32,754 bases of DNA, from contig PARF01000079.1 in assembly GCA_002709915.1 (NCBI GenBank), positions 1 through 32,754 on the forward strand, written 5' to 3'. This document shows positions 25,390 through 32,683 of the stretch, piece by piece. The notes beneath the pieces are model-generated. The model ran no database searches and had not been told where the DNA came from. It worked only from the letters and a program-made list of their open reading frames with translations. A program made the translations under genes and the position numbers. How positions within the stretch are numbered: the stretch's first letter is position 1; every line of letters starts with the position of its first letter. Source of the DNA: Roseibacillus sp. Lineage in GTDB: Bacteria; Verrucomicrobiota; Verrucomicrobiia; Verrucomicrobiales; Akkermansiaceae.

Positions 25390-26847
25390 ATGAAACAACC
25401 AGTGAACAGTTTTTGCGGTCAGATCAACCGGCGCGAGGCGATTCGCCATCTTGGTGGCGGGTTTACCTCGTTGGCTCTGACTGGAATGTTGGCTCAGGAT
25501 GGATTCTTCAATAAGGCAAATGCGGCAAGTCTCCAAGGTAACCCTCTGGCCCCGAAGGACTCCATGCTCCCTCAGCGAGCCAAGTCAGTGATCTTCCTCT
25601 TCATGTATGGAGGTCCAAGTCACATGGATACCTTCGATTACAAGCCGAAGCTTTACCCCCTTGATGGAAAGACTATTGACGTCAAAACATTTGGACGTGG
25701 TGGTAAGAAAAATAAAGGACGGGTCGTCGGGCCCAAGTGGGAGTTTTCCCAACACGGCCAGTCTGGAAAACACATTTCTAACCTGTTTCCTCATCTTGCC
25801 AAGAGAGCTGACGATATCGCGTTTATTCATTCGATGTCTGCGGAGTCGCCAATTCATGGATCAGCGATGCTGAACATGAACTGTGGTTCTGTGGTGAGTG
25901 GAAAGCCCTCGCTTGGATCTTGGGTGAACTATGGACTGGGGAGTGTGAACGAGAACCTTCCGGGCTACGTGGTCATGCTTGAAAACAGTGGAGGACCTAT
26001 CAGCGGAGCAAAGAACTGGACGTCCGGGTACATGCCTGCGAGCTATGCGGGAACGGTCTTCCGATCGCAGGGGGACCCAATTCTGAACCTGAAGAATGCC
26101 CATAATATGCCACGGGAGCAGCAGCGGACTCTTCTCGATTATCTCAGCACCATGAATCAGGAGCACCTTGGGTTGCGGGGAGATCAGTCGGACTTGTCAT
26201 CCAGAGTTTCCAGTTATGAATTGGCTTACCGGATGCAGACGACGGCGCCAGAAGCGATTGACTTGGATAGTGAACCGGATCACGTGAAAGAGCTTTACGG
26301 AGTTGGAGAAGGGCGGACCGATGACTTCGGCAGAAAATGTATGTTGGCGCGGAGACTCGTGGAACGAGGAGTTCGCTTCATTCAGATTTACTCGGGAGGT
26401 GCACACAATGATGCGAACTGGGATGCCCATGGAAACTTGGAAGCAAATCACAATAAGCACGCGGGAAATACCGACAAGCCTATCGCCGGACTTATAGCTG
26501 ATTTAAAGCAGCGGGGTATGCTTGATGAAACTCTGATCGTCTGGGGCGGAGAATTTGGACGCCAACCGACTGCGGAATATGCGAAAGGAACGGGCAGAGA
26601 TCACAACTCCTTCGGTTTCACGATGTGGATGGCAGGAGGTGGAATTAAAGGAGGTGTTTCTCATGGAGAAACGGATGAGCTAGGTTCCGCTGCGGTGGGG
26701 GATAGTCTGCACGTGCGGAACATGCATGCCACCGTGCTTGACCGGATGGGCCTTGATCCGAACAACCTCAGCTATTTTCACGGCGGACTCGATGAGAAGC
26801 TGGTCGGAGTGGAGGGCGCCAAGCCCATCCATGAGATTATGGCCTAG
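25390..26847 (+). CDS. Tat-exported DUF1501 protein
   Basis: This 485-residue partner of PSD1 begins with a twin-arginine-like signal (INRREAIRHLGGGFTSLALTGML). Family features are IFLFMYGGPSHMDTFDYKP near residues 68-86, SMSAESPIHGSAMLNMNCG, RFIQIYSGGAHNDANWDAHG and TLIVWGGEFGRQPTAE, then GRDHNSFGFTMWMAGGGIKGG. DUF1501 belongs to the alkaline phosphatase/sulfatase superfamily, but no formylglycine Cys motif is present and no activity is established. The gene is second in the PSD1-DUF1501 unit and is followed by a strong intrinsic terminator. No Shine-Dalgarno precedes the ATG; the leader is AT-rich. Confidence 0.93.
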   Translation: MKQPVNSFCGQINRREAIRHLGGGFTSLALTGMLAQDGFFNKANAASLQGNPLAPKDSMLPQRAKSVIFLFMYGGPSHMDTFDYKPKLYPLDGKTIDVKTFGRGGKKNKGRVVGPKWEFSQHGQSGKHISNLFPHLAKRADDIAFIHSMSAESPIHGSAMLNMNCGSVVSGKPSLGSWVNYGLGSVNENLPGYVVMLENSGGPISGAKNWTSGYMPASYAGTVFRSQGDPILNLKNAHNMPREQQRTLLDYLSTMNQEHLGLRGDQSDLSSRVSSYELAYRMQTTAPEAIDLDSEPDHVKELYGVGEGRTDDFGRKCMLARRLVERGVRFIQIYSGGAHNDANWDAHGNLEANHNKHAGNTDKPIAGLIADLKQRGMLDETLIVWGGEFGRQPTAEYAKGTGRDHNSFGFTMWMAGGGIKGGVSHGETDELGSAAVGDSLHVRNMHATVLDRMGLDPNNLSYFHGGLDEKLVGVEGAKPIHEIMA

Positions 26848-26870
26848 AAGATCGAGGTTTTTTTTCATCC

Positions 26871-26899
26871 AAGGGAGAGCAGATTGCTCTCCCTTTTTT
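26871..26899 (+). terminator. Strong Rho-independent terminator
   Basis: A ten-base perfect stem AAGGGAGAGC / GCTCTCCCTT with a five-base loop (AGATT) runs into TTTTTT. It lies 24 bases after the DUF1501 stop and ends the PSD1-DUF1501 transcript before the convergent histidine-rich gene. Confidence 0.92.
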
Positions 26900-26972
26900 G
26901 TATCCCCAGCAGGCCTTTCAGATCCGGTCGCAAAAAGGTAGACCAGACCGGATTCAGAGAGATATACCAAAC

Positions 26973-27593
26973 CTACCTGCCCCTCCCACGAGGTTGGGCT
27001 GGGCGGCGTGGTCCTATCTGAGGTCTTCGTGGTCCACGTTGTGTTCGTTCCTCGGCTTCGAGACGTCTCAGCCGGTGTTCAAGTTCAGATAGGCGGGCCT
27101 CAAGCTGCCTCAGGGAATGATGTAATTCAGACACTCTGTCATCCTCCTGCCGATGCCGCCGGTCGTGGTGGTGTTCTTGGTCGTGGTGGTGCTCCTGCTC
27201 GCGGTGGTGTTCTTGGTCGTGGTGGTGCTCCTCCTCTTGGTGACCATTCCGCTCGTGGTGATGCTCCTGCTCGCGGTGACGTTCCCGGTCGTGGTGACGT
27301 TCCCGGTCGTGGTGACGTTCCCGGTCGTGGTGACGTTCCTGGTCGCGGTGACGTTCCCGCTCGTGGTCGTGTTCCTCTTGGTGGCGATGATGGTCCCGGT
27401 TGTGGTGACGTTGCCTCTGATCCTGGTGGTTGCGATTTTCGGGACGACTGCTTCGGGTGTTTTCTTTATCTTTTCCCGCCCGGGTGGAATTTTCTGCTTC
27501 GGGCCGGCGTTTGTCGGCATTGTCTCTGTTCTGCCCGAGGGAAGGTAAAGAGAGTATGCTGACGAGGGTAAGAATGAAAAATAGGTTTCTCAT
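26973..27593 (-). CDS. Secreted histidine-rich, charged repeat protein
   Basis: The ATG at 27593 (MRNLFFILTLVSILSLPSLG) gives a clear signal peptide; the ORF-track start adds 12 residues. The mature part is about 185 residues. An Asn/Arg/Lys segment is followed by about 100 residues of His/Glu/Asp/Arg/Gln repeats (ERHHDRERHHDRERH, EHHHDQEHH) with about 35 histidines in all. A leucine-zipper-like coiled coil (LRQLEARLSELEHRLRRLE) and a Pro/Arg/Gly tail finish it. No family was recognised. His clusters suggest divalent-metal binding in the periplasm or outside, and the coiled coil suggests oligomerisation; both are inference. The repeat DNA is open in several frames, but only this frame has a signal peptide and coiled coil. 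Confidence 0.75.
   Translation of the reverse strand: MRNLFFILTLVSILSLPSLGQNRDNADKRRPEAENSTRAGKDKENTRSSRPENRNHQDQRQRHHNRDHHRHQEEHDHERERHRDQERHHDRERHHDRERHHDRERHREQEHHHERNGHQEEEHHHDQEHHREQEHHHDQEHHHDRRHRQEDDRVSELHHSLRQLEARLSELEHRLRRLEAEERTQRGPRRPQIGPRRPAQPRGRGR
27275..27364 (-). repeat. Five 18-base tandem repeats within the histidine-rich gene
   Basis: Five consecutive units of GGTGACGTTCCCGGTCGT (plus-strand reading; the first three identical, the last two with one to two changes) encode the six-residue DRERHH-type repeat. The units sit in a wider degenerate array of about 27150-27420 that includes a duplicated 36-base unit. Confidence 0.9.
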
Positions 27594-27844
27594 CGCGAAG
27601 TAGTTCATGGGTGAAGGACCAAGAGGCAATTAAATTCTCATTGGTGGAAGGAGAGGTTGCTCCTTTTCTCAAGCGAGGTCCAGAATTGATGCTTAAATAC
27701 TCTGGGGCAGTGCCTCTCGGGCACCAAAAACGGGGTCGGCCCTGAGAAATGGCGTATCAATGCCGGGATTTGGTCGAATTCGCTTCTGGCAGAGCTGGTC
27801 GATGGCAGATACTTCCACGTCTCCATAGCCTTGACCCTGAATTC

Positions 27845-29260
27845 ATGAAAGTCCTGATCGCCTTCATCTCTCTCTGCTTCACATCTCTCTTAGCGACCGC
27901 ATCGAAACCAAACATACTTTTCATATTTGCGGATGACATGACCTACGATGCTATTGCAGCCCTTGGGAATGAAGAGATCGAGACTCCCCACCTAGACCAG
28001 CTGGTGAGGGAAGGAACGACCTTCACCCACGCTTACAACTCGGGATCGTGGAGTGGGGCAGTTTGTGTCGCGAGTCGACATATGCTGATGACGGGGCGTC
28101 AGCTCTGGAACGCTCAGAAAGTTGCCAACAGAAAAGGAATGAGTGCATTCCAAGAGGAGGGAAAGTGCTGGCCCCAGTTGCTTGAGCGCGCCGGGTATAG
28201 AACCTACATGTCCGGGAAGTGGCATGTGCAGATTGATGCGGGTAAGATCTTCAATGTAGCGAAGCATGTGAGGCCAGGGATGCCACGATCGGTGAAAAAG
28301 GCATACAATCGTCCGCTTGAGGGAAAACTCGATCCATGGGACCCCGCCGACAAGTCGATCGGGGGATTCTGGGAAGGAGGTAAACACTGGAGTGAGGTGC
28401 AGGCAGATGACGCGGTGGGCTTTCTTCAGGATGCGGACAAGTCAGAGCGGCCCTTCTTTATTTATCTGGCTTTCAATGCCCCTCATGATCCGCGTCAGGC
28501 TCCGCAGGAGTATCTTGATAAGTATCCGGCCAGCGAGATTATCGTGCCTCCGAACTTCCTGCCCCGGTATCCCTACTGTGATGAAATCGCAAATCCTCAT
28601 CGGCTCCGGGATGAGAACCTTGCCCCCATGCCGAGGACACGGCATTCCGTCCAGGTTCACCGACGGGAGTATTATGCCATCATCACGCATATGGATACGC
28701 AAATTGGACGCGTCCTCGATAAGTTAAAAAGCAGCGGGAAGGAGAAGGAGACCTATGTGATCTTTACTGCTGACCATGGATTGGCGGTGGGTCAGCACGG
28801 TCTCTTCGGTAAGCAGAATATGTATGATCACAGCGTTCGAGTACCATTCATCGTGACGGGGCCTGGGGTGGCGGCTGGGAAGACGAATGATGCTCCAGTC
28901 TATCTGCAGGATATTATTCCAACTTCTCTGGATTGGGCGGGTGCGGATACCCCGGACCATGTCCAGTTTGAGAGTATTCAGCCCCATTTAGAGGGGAATG
29001 GTAAAAAGCGGGAATATGTATATGGCGCGTATCTGGGAGTGCAGAGGTCGATCACGGCGGATGGATACAAGCTGATGTATTATCCCAAGGCGAATAACAG
29101 GCTACGTCTCTACAAAGTTTCTGAGGATCCCCATGAAACCAACGATCTGATGAAAAGCGACGACCCGGCGCTGAAGGATGTAGTGGCCAGACTGTGGAAT
29201 CGTCTTATAGAGGTTCAGGGAGAATTTGGAGATACCCTGAAGCTGCAGAAGTCTGAGTAA
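27845..29260 (+). CDS. Secreted type I sulfatase with CxASR motif (iduronate-2-sulfatase/choline-sulfatase-like)
   Basis: The ATG at 27845 gives a signal peptide (MKVLIAFISLCFTSLLATA); the longer ORF start at 27749 adds 32 non-conserved residues. The 471-residue core has FADDMTYD (metal ligands), AVCVASRHMLMTGR with Cys74 as the formylglycine precursor, SGKWHVQ, LAFNAPHDPR, and FTADHGLAVGQHGLFGKQNMYDHSVRVPF. The last block is typical of the iduronate-2-sulfatase/choline-sulfatase-like branch. The signature is CVASR rather than CxPSR; Ala is tolerated by maturases. Substrate unknown. It is divergent from the histidine-rich gene across 251 bases and is not obviously in an operon. Confidence 0.92.
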   Translation: MKVLIAFISLCFTSLLATASKPNILFIFADDMTYDAIAALGNEEIETPHLDQLVREGTTFTHAYNSGSWSGAVCVASRHMLMTGRQLWNAQKVANRKGMSAFQEEGKCWPQLLERAGYRTYMSGKWHVQIDAGKIFNVAKHVRPGMPRSVKKAYNRPLEGKLDPWDPADKSIGGFWEGGKHWSEVQADDAVGFLQDADKSERPFFIYLAFNAPHDPRQAPQEYLDKYPASEIIVPPNFLPRYPYCDEIANPHRLRDENLAPMPRTRHSVQVHRREYYAIITHMDTQIGRVLDKLKSSGKEKETYVIFTADHGLAVGQHGLFGKQNMYDHSVRVPFIVTGPGVAAGKTNDAPVYLQDIIPTSLDWAGADTPDHVQFESIQPHLEGNGKKREYVYGAYLGVQRSITADGYKLMYYPKANNRLRLYKVSEDPHETNDLMKSDDPALKDVVARLWNRLIEVQGEFGDTLKLQKSE

Positions 29261-29751
29261 GGCTTTTCGGATTTGAGAAGATCAGGTCCTTCTGCGTGTC
29301 TATGACGGGAGAAGATTCGTGGATACAGAAGGGGTCGAGGGAGTAGTCCCAAGGCCATTAAGTGGTGGATGATTTCGAGCAAGCGTGCCTTAAATACAAA
29401 CTGGGTATGAGAGACTGTCTCCTGTTCGGTTCACAGTTGAGAGCCTTAGAGATTCTGCCAGGGGAGCAATTCTTCCGAGGAGTAACCTGCAGGCTTCCAG
29501 AACCGGAGGCCGCGCCGCGCTCGCACAGCCTTTTTTTCCTAGAATGCAGTTTAAACAGAGTTTTACAGACCGAAGAGAGGTATCCGGTCCGTGATCATCG
29601 TAGGCCACGCCACCGATTGCCCGATCATAAGGGGCCGCTCAACTACAACTGTAGCAGCGAACAGGAGAAGCAGACGAGCAGGTAACTGCAGCAGGTAAGG
29701 GTAGCGCCTGATGGGGGTGGACTTGTCGAGAACGAGACCTAGAGTCCTCTC
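29261..29751 (+). other. 491-base intergenic region
   Basis: No credible gene. The 107-residue ORF at 29362 starts with GTG and shows no family. A weak hairpin (GGAGGC pairing by G-U with GCCTTT) followed by T7 at 29505-29537 could be a terminator, but it lies about 240 bases after the sulfatase stop. Near the M42 start, GCAGGTAA occurs twice within 20 bases. No promoter was assigned. Confidence 0.4.
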
Positions 29752-30810
29752 ATGCCTATCGATGTAGAGTTACTGTCGCGTATATGTAAGGAGCCCGGAG
29801 CTCCCGGTTTTGAGACGCGGATTCGCAATGTAGTGCTGGAGGAACTGGATGGTCTGGCGGATGACGTAAGAGTCGATGCGATAGGCAACGTGATAGCCCT
29901 TAAACGCGGAAGATCCTCTGAGATGAAGTCCATGGCCGCGGCCCACATGGATGAAATCGGTTTTATTGTCACTCACATCGATAATGATGGGTTTCTACGC
30001 TTCAACCCTCTGGGAGGATTTGATCCCAAAACCCTGACTTCGCAACGTGTCCTTGTGCATGGTCGCGAGGACCTCATTGGCGTGATGGGGTCGAAGCCCA
30101 TTCATATCATGAGTCCCGAGGAGCGAAACAAGCCTCCGAAGCTTGAGGACTACTTTATTGACCTCGGATTGGAGCGAAGTGAAGTAGAGAAGCTTGTAGC
30201 GGTTGGTGATTCAATCACGAGGGAGCGTGAACTGGTTGAGATGGGAGATTGCGTCAACGTCAAGTCTCTGGATAACCGGGCTTCGGTCTTTCTCCTGATT
30301 GAGACATTACGAGCGCTCAAGAAGAGCCGGCGGAAACCAGCCTACGATTTTTATGGGGTGTTTACGGTCCAGGAAGAGGTTGGACTGCGCGGAGCCCAGG
30401 CTTCAACTCTGGAGATCCAGCCCGATTTCAGTTTTGGTTTGGATACGACGATAGCCTTCGATACTCCGGGGGCGAAACCTCAAGAGCGATGCACCAGGCT
30501 CGGAAAGGGAGTGGCTATCAAGATCATGGACTCATCGGTTATCTGTGACCAACGGATGGTGGAGTTCATGAAAACCATCGCAGGTGAAAAGAAAATCGAA
30601 TGGCAACCTGAGATCCTCAGGGCCGGGGGAACGGATACCGCCTCTTTGCAAAGAATGACCCCGGGCGGTTCAATCGCCGGGGCAGTTTCTTTACCTACTC
30701 GTCACATCCACCAAGTTATTGAGATGTGCAACAAGCACGACGTTGCGGAAGCAATCAAACTCCTCGCCGCGTGCCTTTGTGGCCTAGATAAGTATGACTG
30801 GGAGTTCTGA
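29752..30810 (+). CDS. M42 family metallopeptidase (aminopeptidase/endoglucanase-like)
   Basis: This 352-residue cytoplasmic protein has the di-zinc M42 pattern: AAHMDEIGFIV (His65, Asp67), KSLDNRAS with bridging Asp174, VQEEVGLRGA with catalytic Glu208 and Glu209, GLDTT (Asp231), GGTDTASL, and RHIHQ with His320. No signal peptide is present. M42 enzymes form dodecameric tetrahedral aminopeptidases that degrade peptides; the alternative 'endoglucanase M' name reflects weak historical evidence. The gene stands alone between two long intergenic regions. The ATG start has no Shine-Dalgarno. Confidence 0.95.
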   Translation: MPIDVELLSRICKEPGAPGFETRIRNVVLEELDGLADDVRVDAIGNVIALKRGRSSEMKSMAAAHMDEIGFIVTHIDNDGFLRFNPLGGFDPKTLTSQRVLVHGREDLIGVMGSKPIHIMSPEERNKPPKLEDYFIDLGLERSEVEKLVAVGDSITRERELVEMGDCVNVKSLDNRASVFLLIETLRALKKSRRKPAYDFYGVFTVQEEVGLRGAQASTLEIQPDFSFGLDTTIAFDTPGAKPQERCTRLGKGVAIKIMDSSVICDQRMVEFMKTIAGEKKIEWQPEILRAGGTDTASLQRMTPGGSIAGAVSLPTRHIHQVIEMCNKHDVAEAIKLLAACLCGLDKYDWEF

Positions 30811-31188
30811 TTGCTCCTCAGTTCAAGTTGAGGGTTCCTTGTGCTCACCTCGTGGATCCCAGCTGGTTCGCTTGGGCCTTATGAAGCAGAGCTCCGGTGG
30901 ATCTGGACGCTTTTGGGTGGCATCTCGGGCAGCATAGACTGATTACCTCAATTGCGTTAAAATTAGCCGGATTTATCGGTTTTGTTAGAAATTTAAATTT
31001 TTGAATAAACGAAACGCAGGATTTCAGGGGTTGAAACCGCGCAACGCCCGAAATCGGGGGTCCGTAAAAGGCGTCTTTTTGTAAAATGTGAGTGACCGGA
31101 GCCAGGTTGGGACTTCTTTCATTTTTTTACACCGGATTTCTTGCATGAGCGACTTGTTAGAAAGTGATCTCTGAGGCCTGATTTGCTC

Positions 31189-31220
31189 GGTCGAGAGAGC
31201 TCGCAAGCAAAATCTCGACC
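31189..31220. repeat. Perfect inverted repeat upstream of nrdB
   Basis: GGTCGAGA (31189-31196) and TCTCGACC (31213-31220) are perfect complements with a 16-base spacer. A second small hairpin, TGCAG-AAT-CTGCA, follows closely. Neither side carries a U-tract, so an operator or leader structure is likelier than a terminator. Confidence 0.4.
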
Positions 31221-31239
31221 TGCTGCAGAATCTGCAAAA

Positions 31240-31287
31240 ACACAACATGTGGTATTGTGAATAATTTGAGCATACAATATGGACAAG
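31240..31287 (+). promoter_or_regulatory. Candidate NrdR-box pair
   Basis: ACACAACATGTGGTAT (31240-31255) agrees at 12 of 16 positions with the NrdR consensus acaCwAtATaTwGtgt. ATACAATATGGACAAG (31272-31287) agrees at about 9, with an intact ACAATAT half. The two starts are 32 bases apart, about three helical turns, which is the spacing expected of cooperative NrdR sites. The second site is weak. Confidence 0.3.
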
Positions 31288-31405
31288 ATTCCGTTGACGA
31301 ATTTGAAGAAAAGGCCTTACTCTCCCCACCGCTGCGCCAAGCAGCATATTTATTACGGAAGCTTTAAGTAGCTGCAGAAAAATCGGGAAAATCGCCTAAT
31401 TTAAG

Positions 31406-32503
31406 ATGTCAAAAACCACCACAGTCCAGATCGGAGATCGATCCTTTGTTCTAGATCAAGATAAGGCGCAAGAGGCGTTTGCCGCCAAAAGCGTGATCAA
31501 CGGGAAGGAAACCATGTTTTTCAACATTCTTCCCCTAAAATATCAGTGGGCGTATGAGCTCTACAAGACCATGAAAAACAACCATTGGGAGCCCGAGGAT
31601 ATCCCAATGCAGAGAGACGTGGAGCAGTGGAGGGGGATCGACGAAATCTCCGACGTTGAACGCTGGATCATTAAAATGGGCATCGGCTACTTCTCGGCGG
31701 CAGAGGGTATCGTCGGCGACAACATCATGCACGTGATTCGGGAGCTGGTTACTGCTCCCGAACTCAAAATGGTTCTGGGTCGTCACGCCCACGAGGAAAA
31801 CATTCATGCGGATTCCCTCGTCTACATGATTTCCTCTCTGGGACTCAATCCGCACGAGTGCGAAGCCATGTTTGAAGACATCCCTACCATTACAGCGAAA
31901 AACAACTTCCTGGTGACTAATAGTCGAGCCATGCGCAGGGATGTCGATCTGACCACGACAGAAAACAAGCAGGCCCTCGCAAAGAACATGTTCATGTTCG
32001 GGCAAGTCATGGAAGGAACCCAGTTCTACGGACTGTTCGGGATGATTCTGAGTCTTTACCGGCAGAACAAGTTTCCCGGCATCGGACAGATGTTCCGTTA
32101 TACCCTCCGGGATGAGTCAAATCACATCGAGCTTCTGCGACAGCTTCTCAACGAACTAGTCGTAGAAAATCCAGACATCTGGACCGAGGAATTCCGAAAC
32201 GACCTCCGTGAAACGATGCGGAAGGGTGTTGCCTTGGAGAAGCAGTTTATCCGAGATTGCCTGCCAGTGGATGCGGTAGGTCTCAACGCGTCCGATTTTG
32301 AGCAGTATATCGACTATATAGGTGACCGGCGGCTTGTGAACTGCCGTCTAGATCCTCTTCATGAAAATGCTTCCAACCCATTCCCTTGGCTTGCCGAGAT
32401 GATGGACATCAAGAAGGAGCAGAATTTCTTTGAAGGCCGTGTCACGGAGTATCAGAAATCCTCAGCTCTGGAGCATGCAGGGTATAGTGACGACGACCTC
32501 TAG
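31406..32503 (+). CDS. nrdB: Ribonucleotide reductase small subunit, class Ic-like (no radical tyrosine)
   Basis: NrdB (R2) supplies the oxidant for ribonucleotide reduction by NrdA. All six metal ligands are present with exact family spacing: Glu100 (SAAEG), Glu131 and His134 (EENIH), Glu203 (MEGTQ), Glu237 and His240 (RDESNH). Trp61 (HWEPED) and Asp236 fit the radical-transfer path. The first ligand is Glu, as in Chlamydia R2, rather than the Asp of E. coli. The position four after the His, normally Tyr122 in E. coli or Phe127 in Chlamydia trachomatis, is Leu138. This places the protein with class Ic-type R2 proteins using a heterodinuclear Mn/Fe centre (inferred). A Tyr in the C-terminal tail (Tyr360) may complete radical transfer. 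Length 365 is normal. Confidence 0.95.
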   Translation: MSKTTTVQIGDRSFVLDQDKAQEAFAAKSVINGKETMFFNILPLKYQWAYELYKTMKNNHWEPEDIPMQRDVEQWRGIDEISDVERWIIKMGIGYFSAAEGIVGDNIMHVIRELVTAPELKMVLGRHAHEENIHADSLVYMISSLGLNPHECEAMFEDIPTITAKNNFLVTNSRAMRRDVDLTTTENKQALAKNMFMFGQVMEGTQFYGLFGMILSLYRQNKFPGIGQMFRYTLRDESNHIELLRQLLNELVVENPDIWTEEFRNDLRETMRKGVALEKQFIRDCLPVDAVGLNASDFEQYIDYIGDRRLVNCRLDPLHENASNPFPWLAEMMDIKKEQNFFEGRVTEYQKSSALEHAGYSDDDL

Positions 32504-32683
32504 GACGATTTGAAAGCGAGAGGGCAGGGGCCCCGACGAGGAAAAAGGTAGGCGACCTCTTGCGCCACCGAGTTACTCATGGCTCCCGATCCCAGATTGT
32601 TTCTCGTTACGGCGCCTCCCCAAGCAAACCAGCTAATCTTACCCACCCCCCCCACGTGAGCCCTTACACCCCAAAAACCTTTT

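Larger units (their letters stand above)
30811..31405 (+). promoter_or_regulatory. 595-base nrdB upstream region
   Basis: No credible gene; the 107-residue minus-strand ORF at 31024 has no recognisable features. The region holds an AT palindrome AAATTTAAATTT (30989-31000), a perfect eight-base inverted repeat at 31189-31220 and a pair of NrdR-box-like sites at 31240-31287. Such length and structure suggest regulated transcription of nrdB, but promoter hexamers could not be assigned. Confidence 0.4.

Noticed and set aside
27150-27420. Possible CRISPR array
   Set aside because: Repeats are contiguous with no unique spacers and encode protein repeats; no cas genes are nearby.
27153-27548. Plus-strand 131-residue Val/Leu-rich ORF resembling a membrane protein
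   Set aside because: The hydrophobicity is produced by the repeat GTGGTG/CTCCTG read in another frame; not a convincing gene.
27008-27562. Plus-strand 184-residue Gly/Arg/Pro repeat ORF
   Set aside because: It is antisense to the histidine-rich gene and open only because the repeat unit is a multiple of three; it has no signal peptide and no family.
29505-29537. Terminator with T7 after sulfatase 3
   Set aside because: The stem needs G-U pairs and it is about 240 bases past the stop codon; too weak to annotate.
29362-29685. 107-residue ORF between sulfatase 3 and the M42 gene
   Set aside because: GTG start without ribosome-binding site, no recognisable motif, and irregular composition; probably chance.
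31024-31347. 107-residue minus-strand ORF in the nrdB leader
   Set aside because: Composition (Cys/Phe/Arg runs) and lack of any motif suggest chance; it overlaps the candidate regulatory sites.
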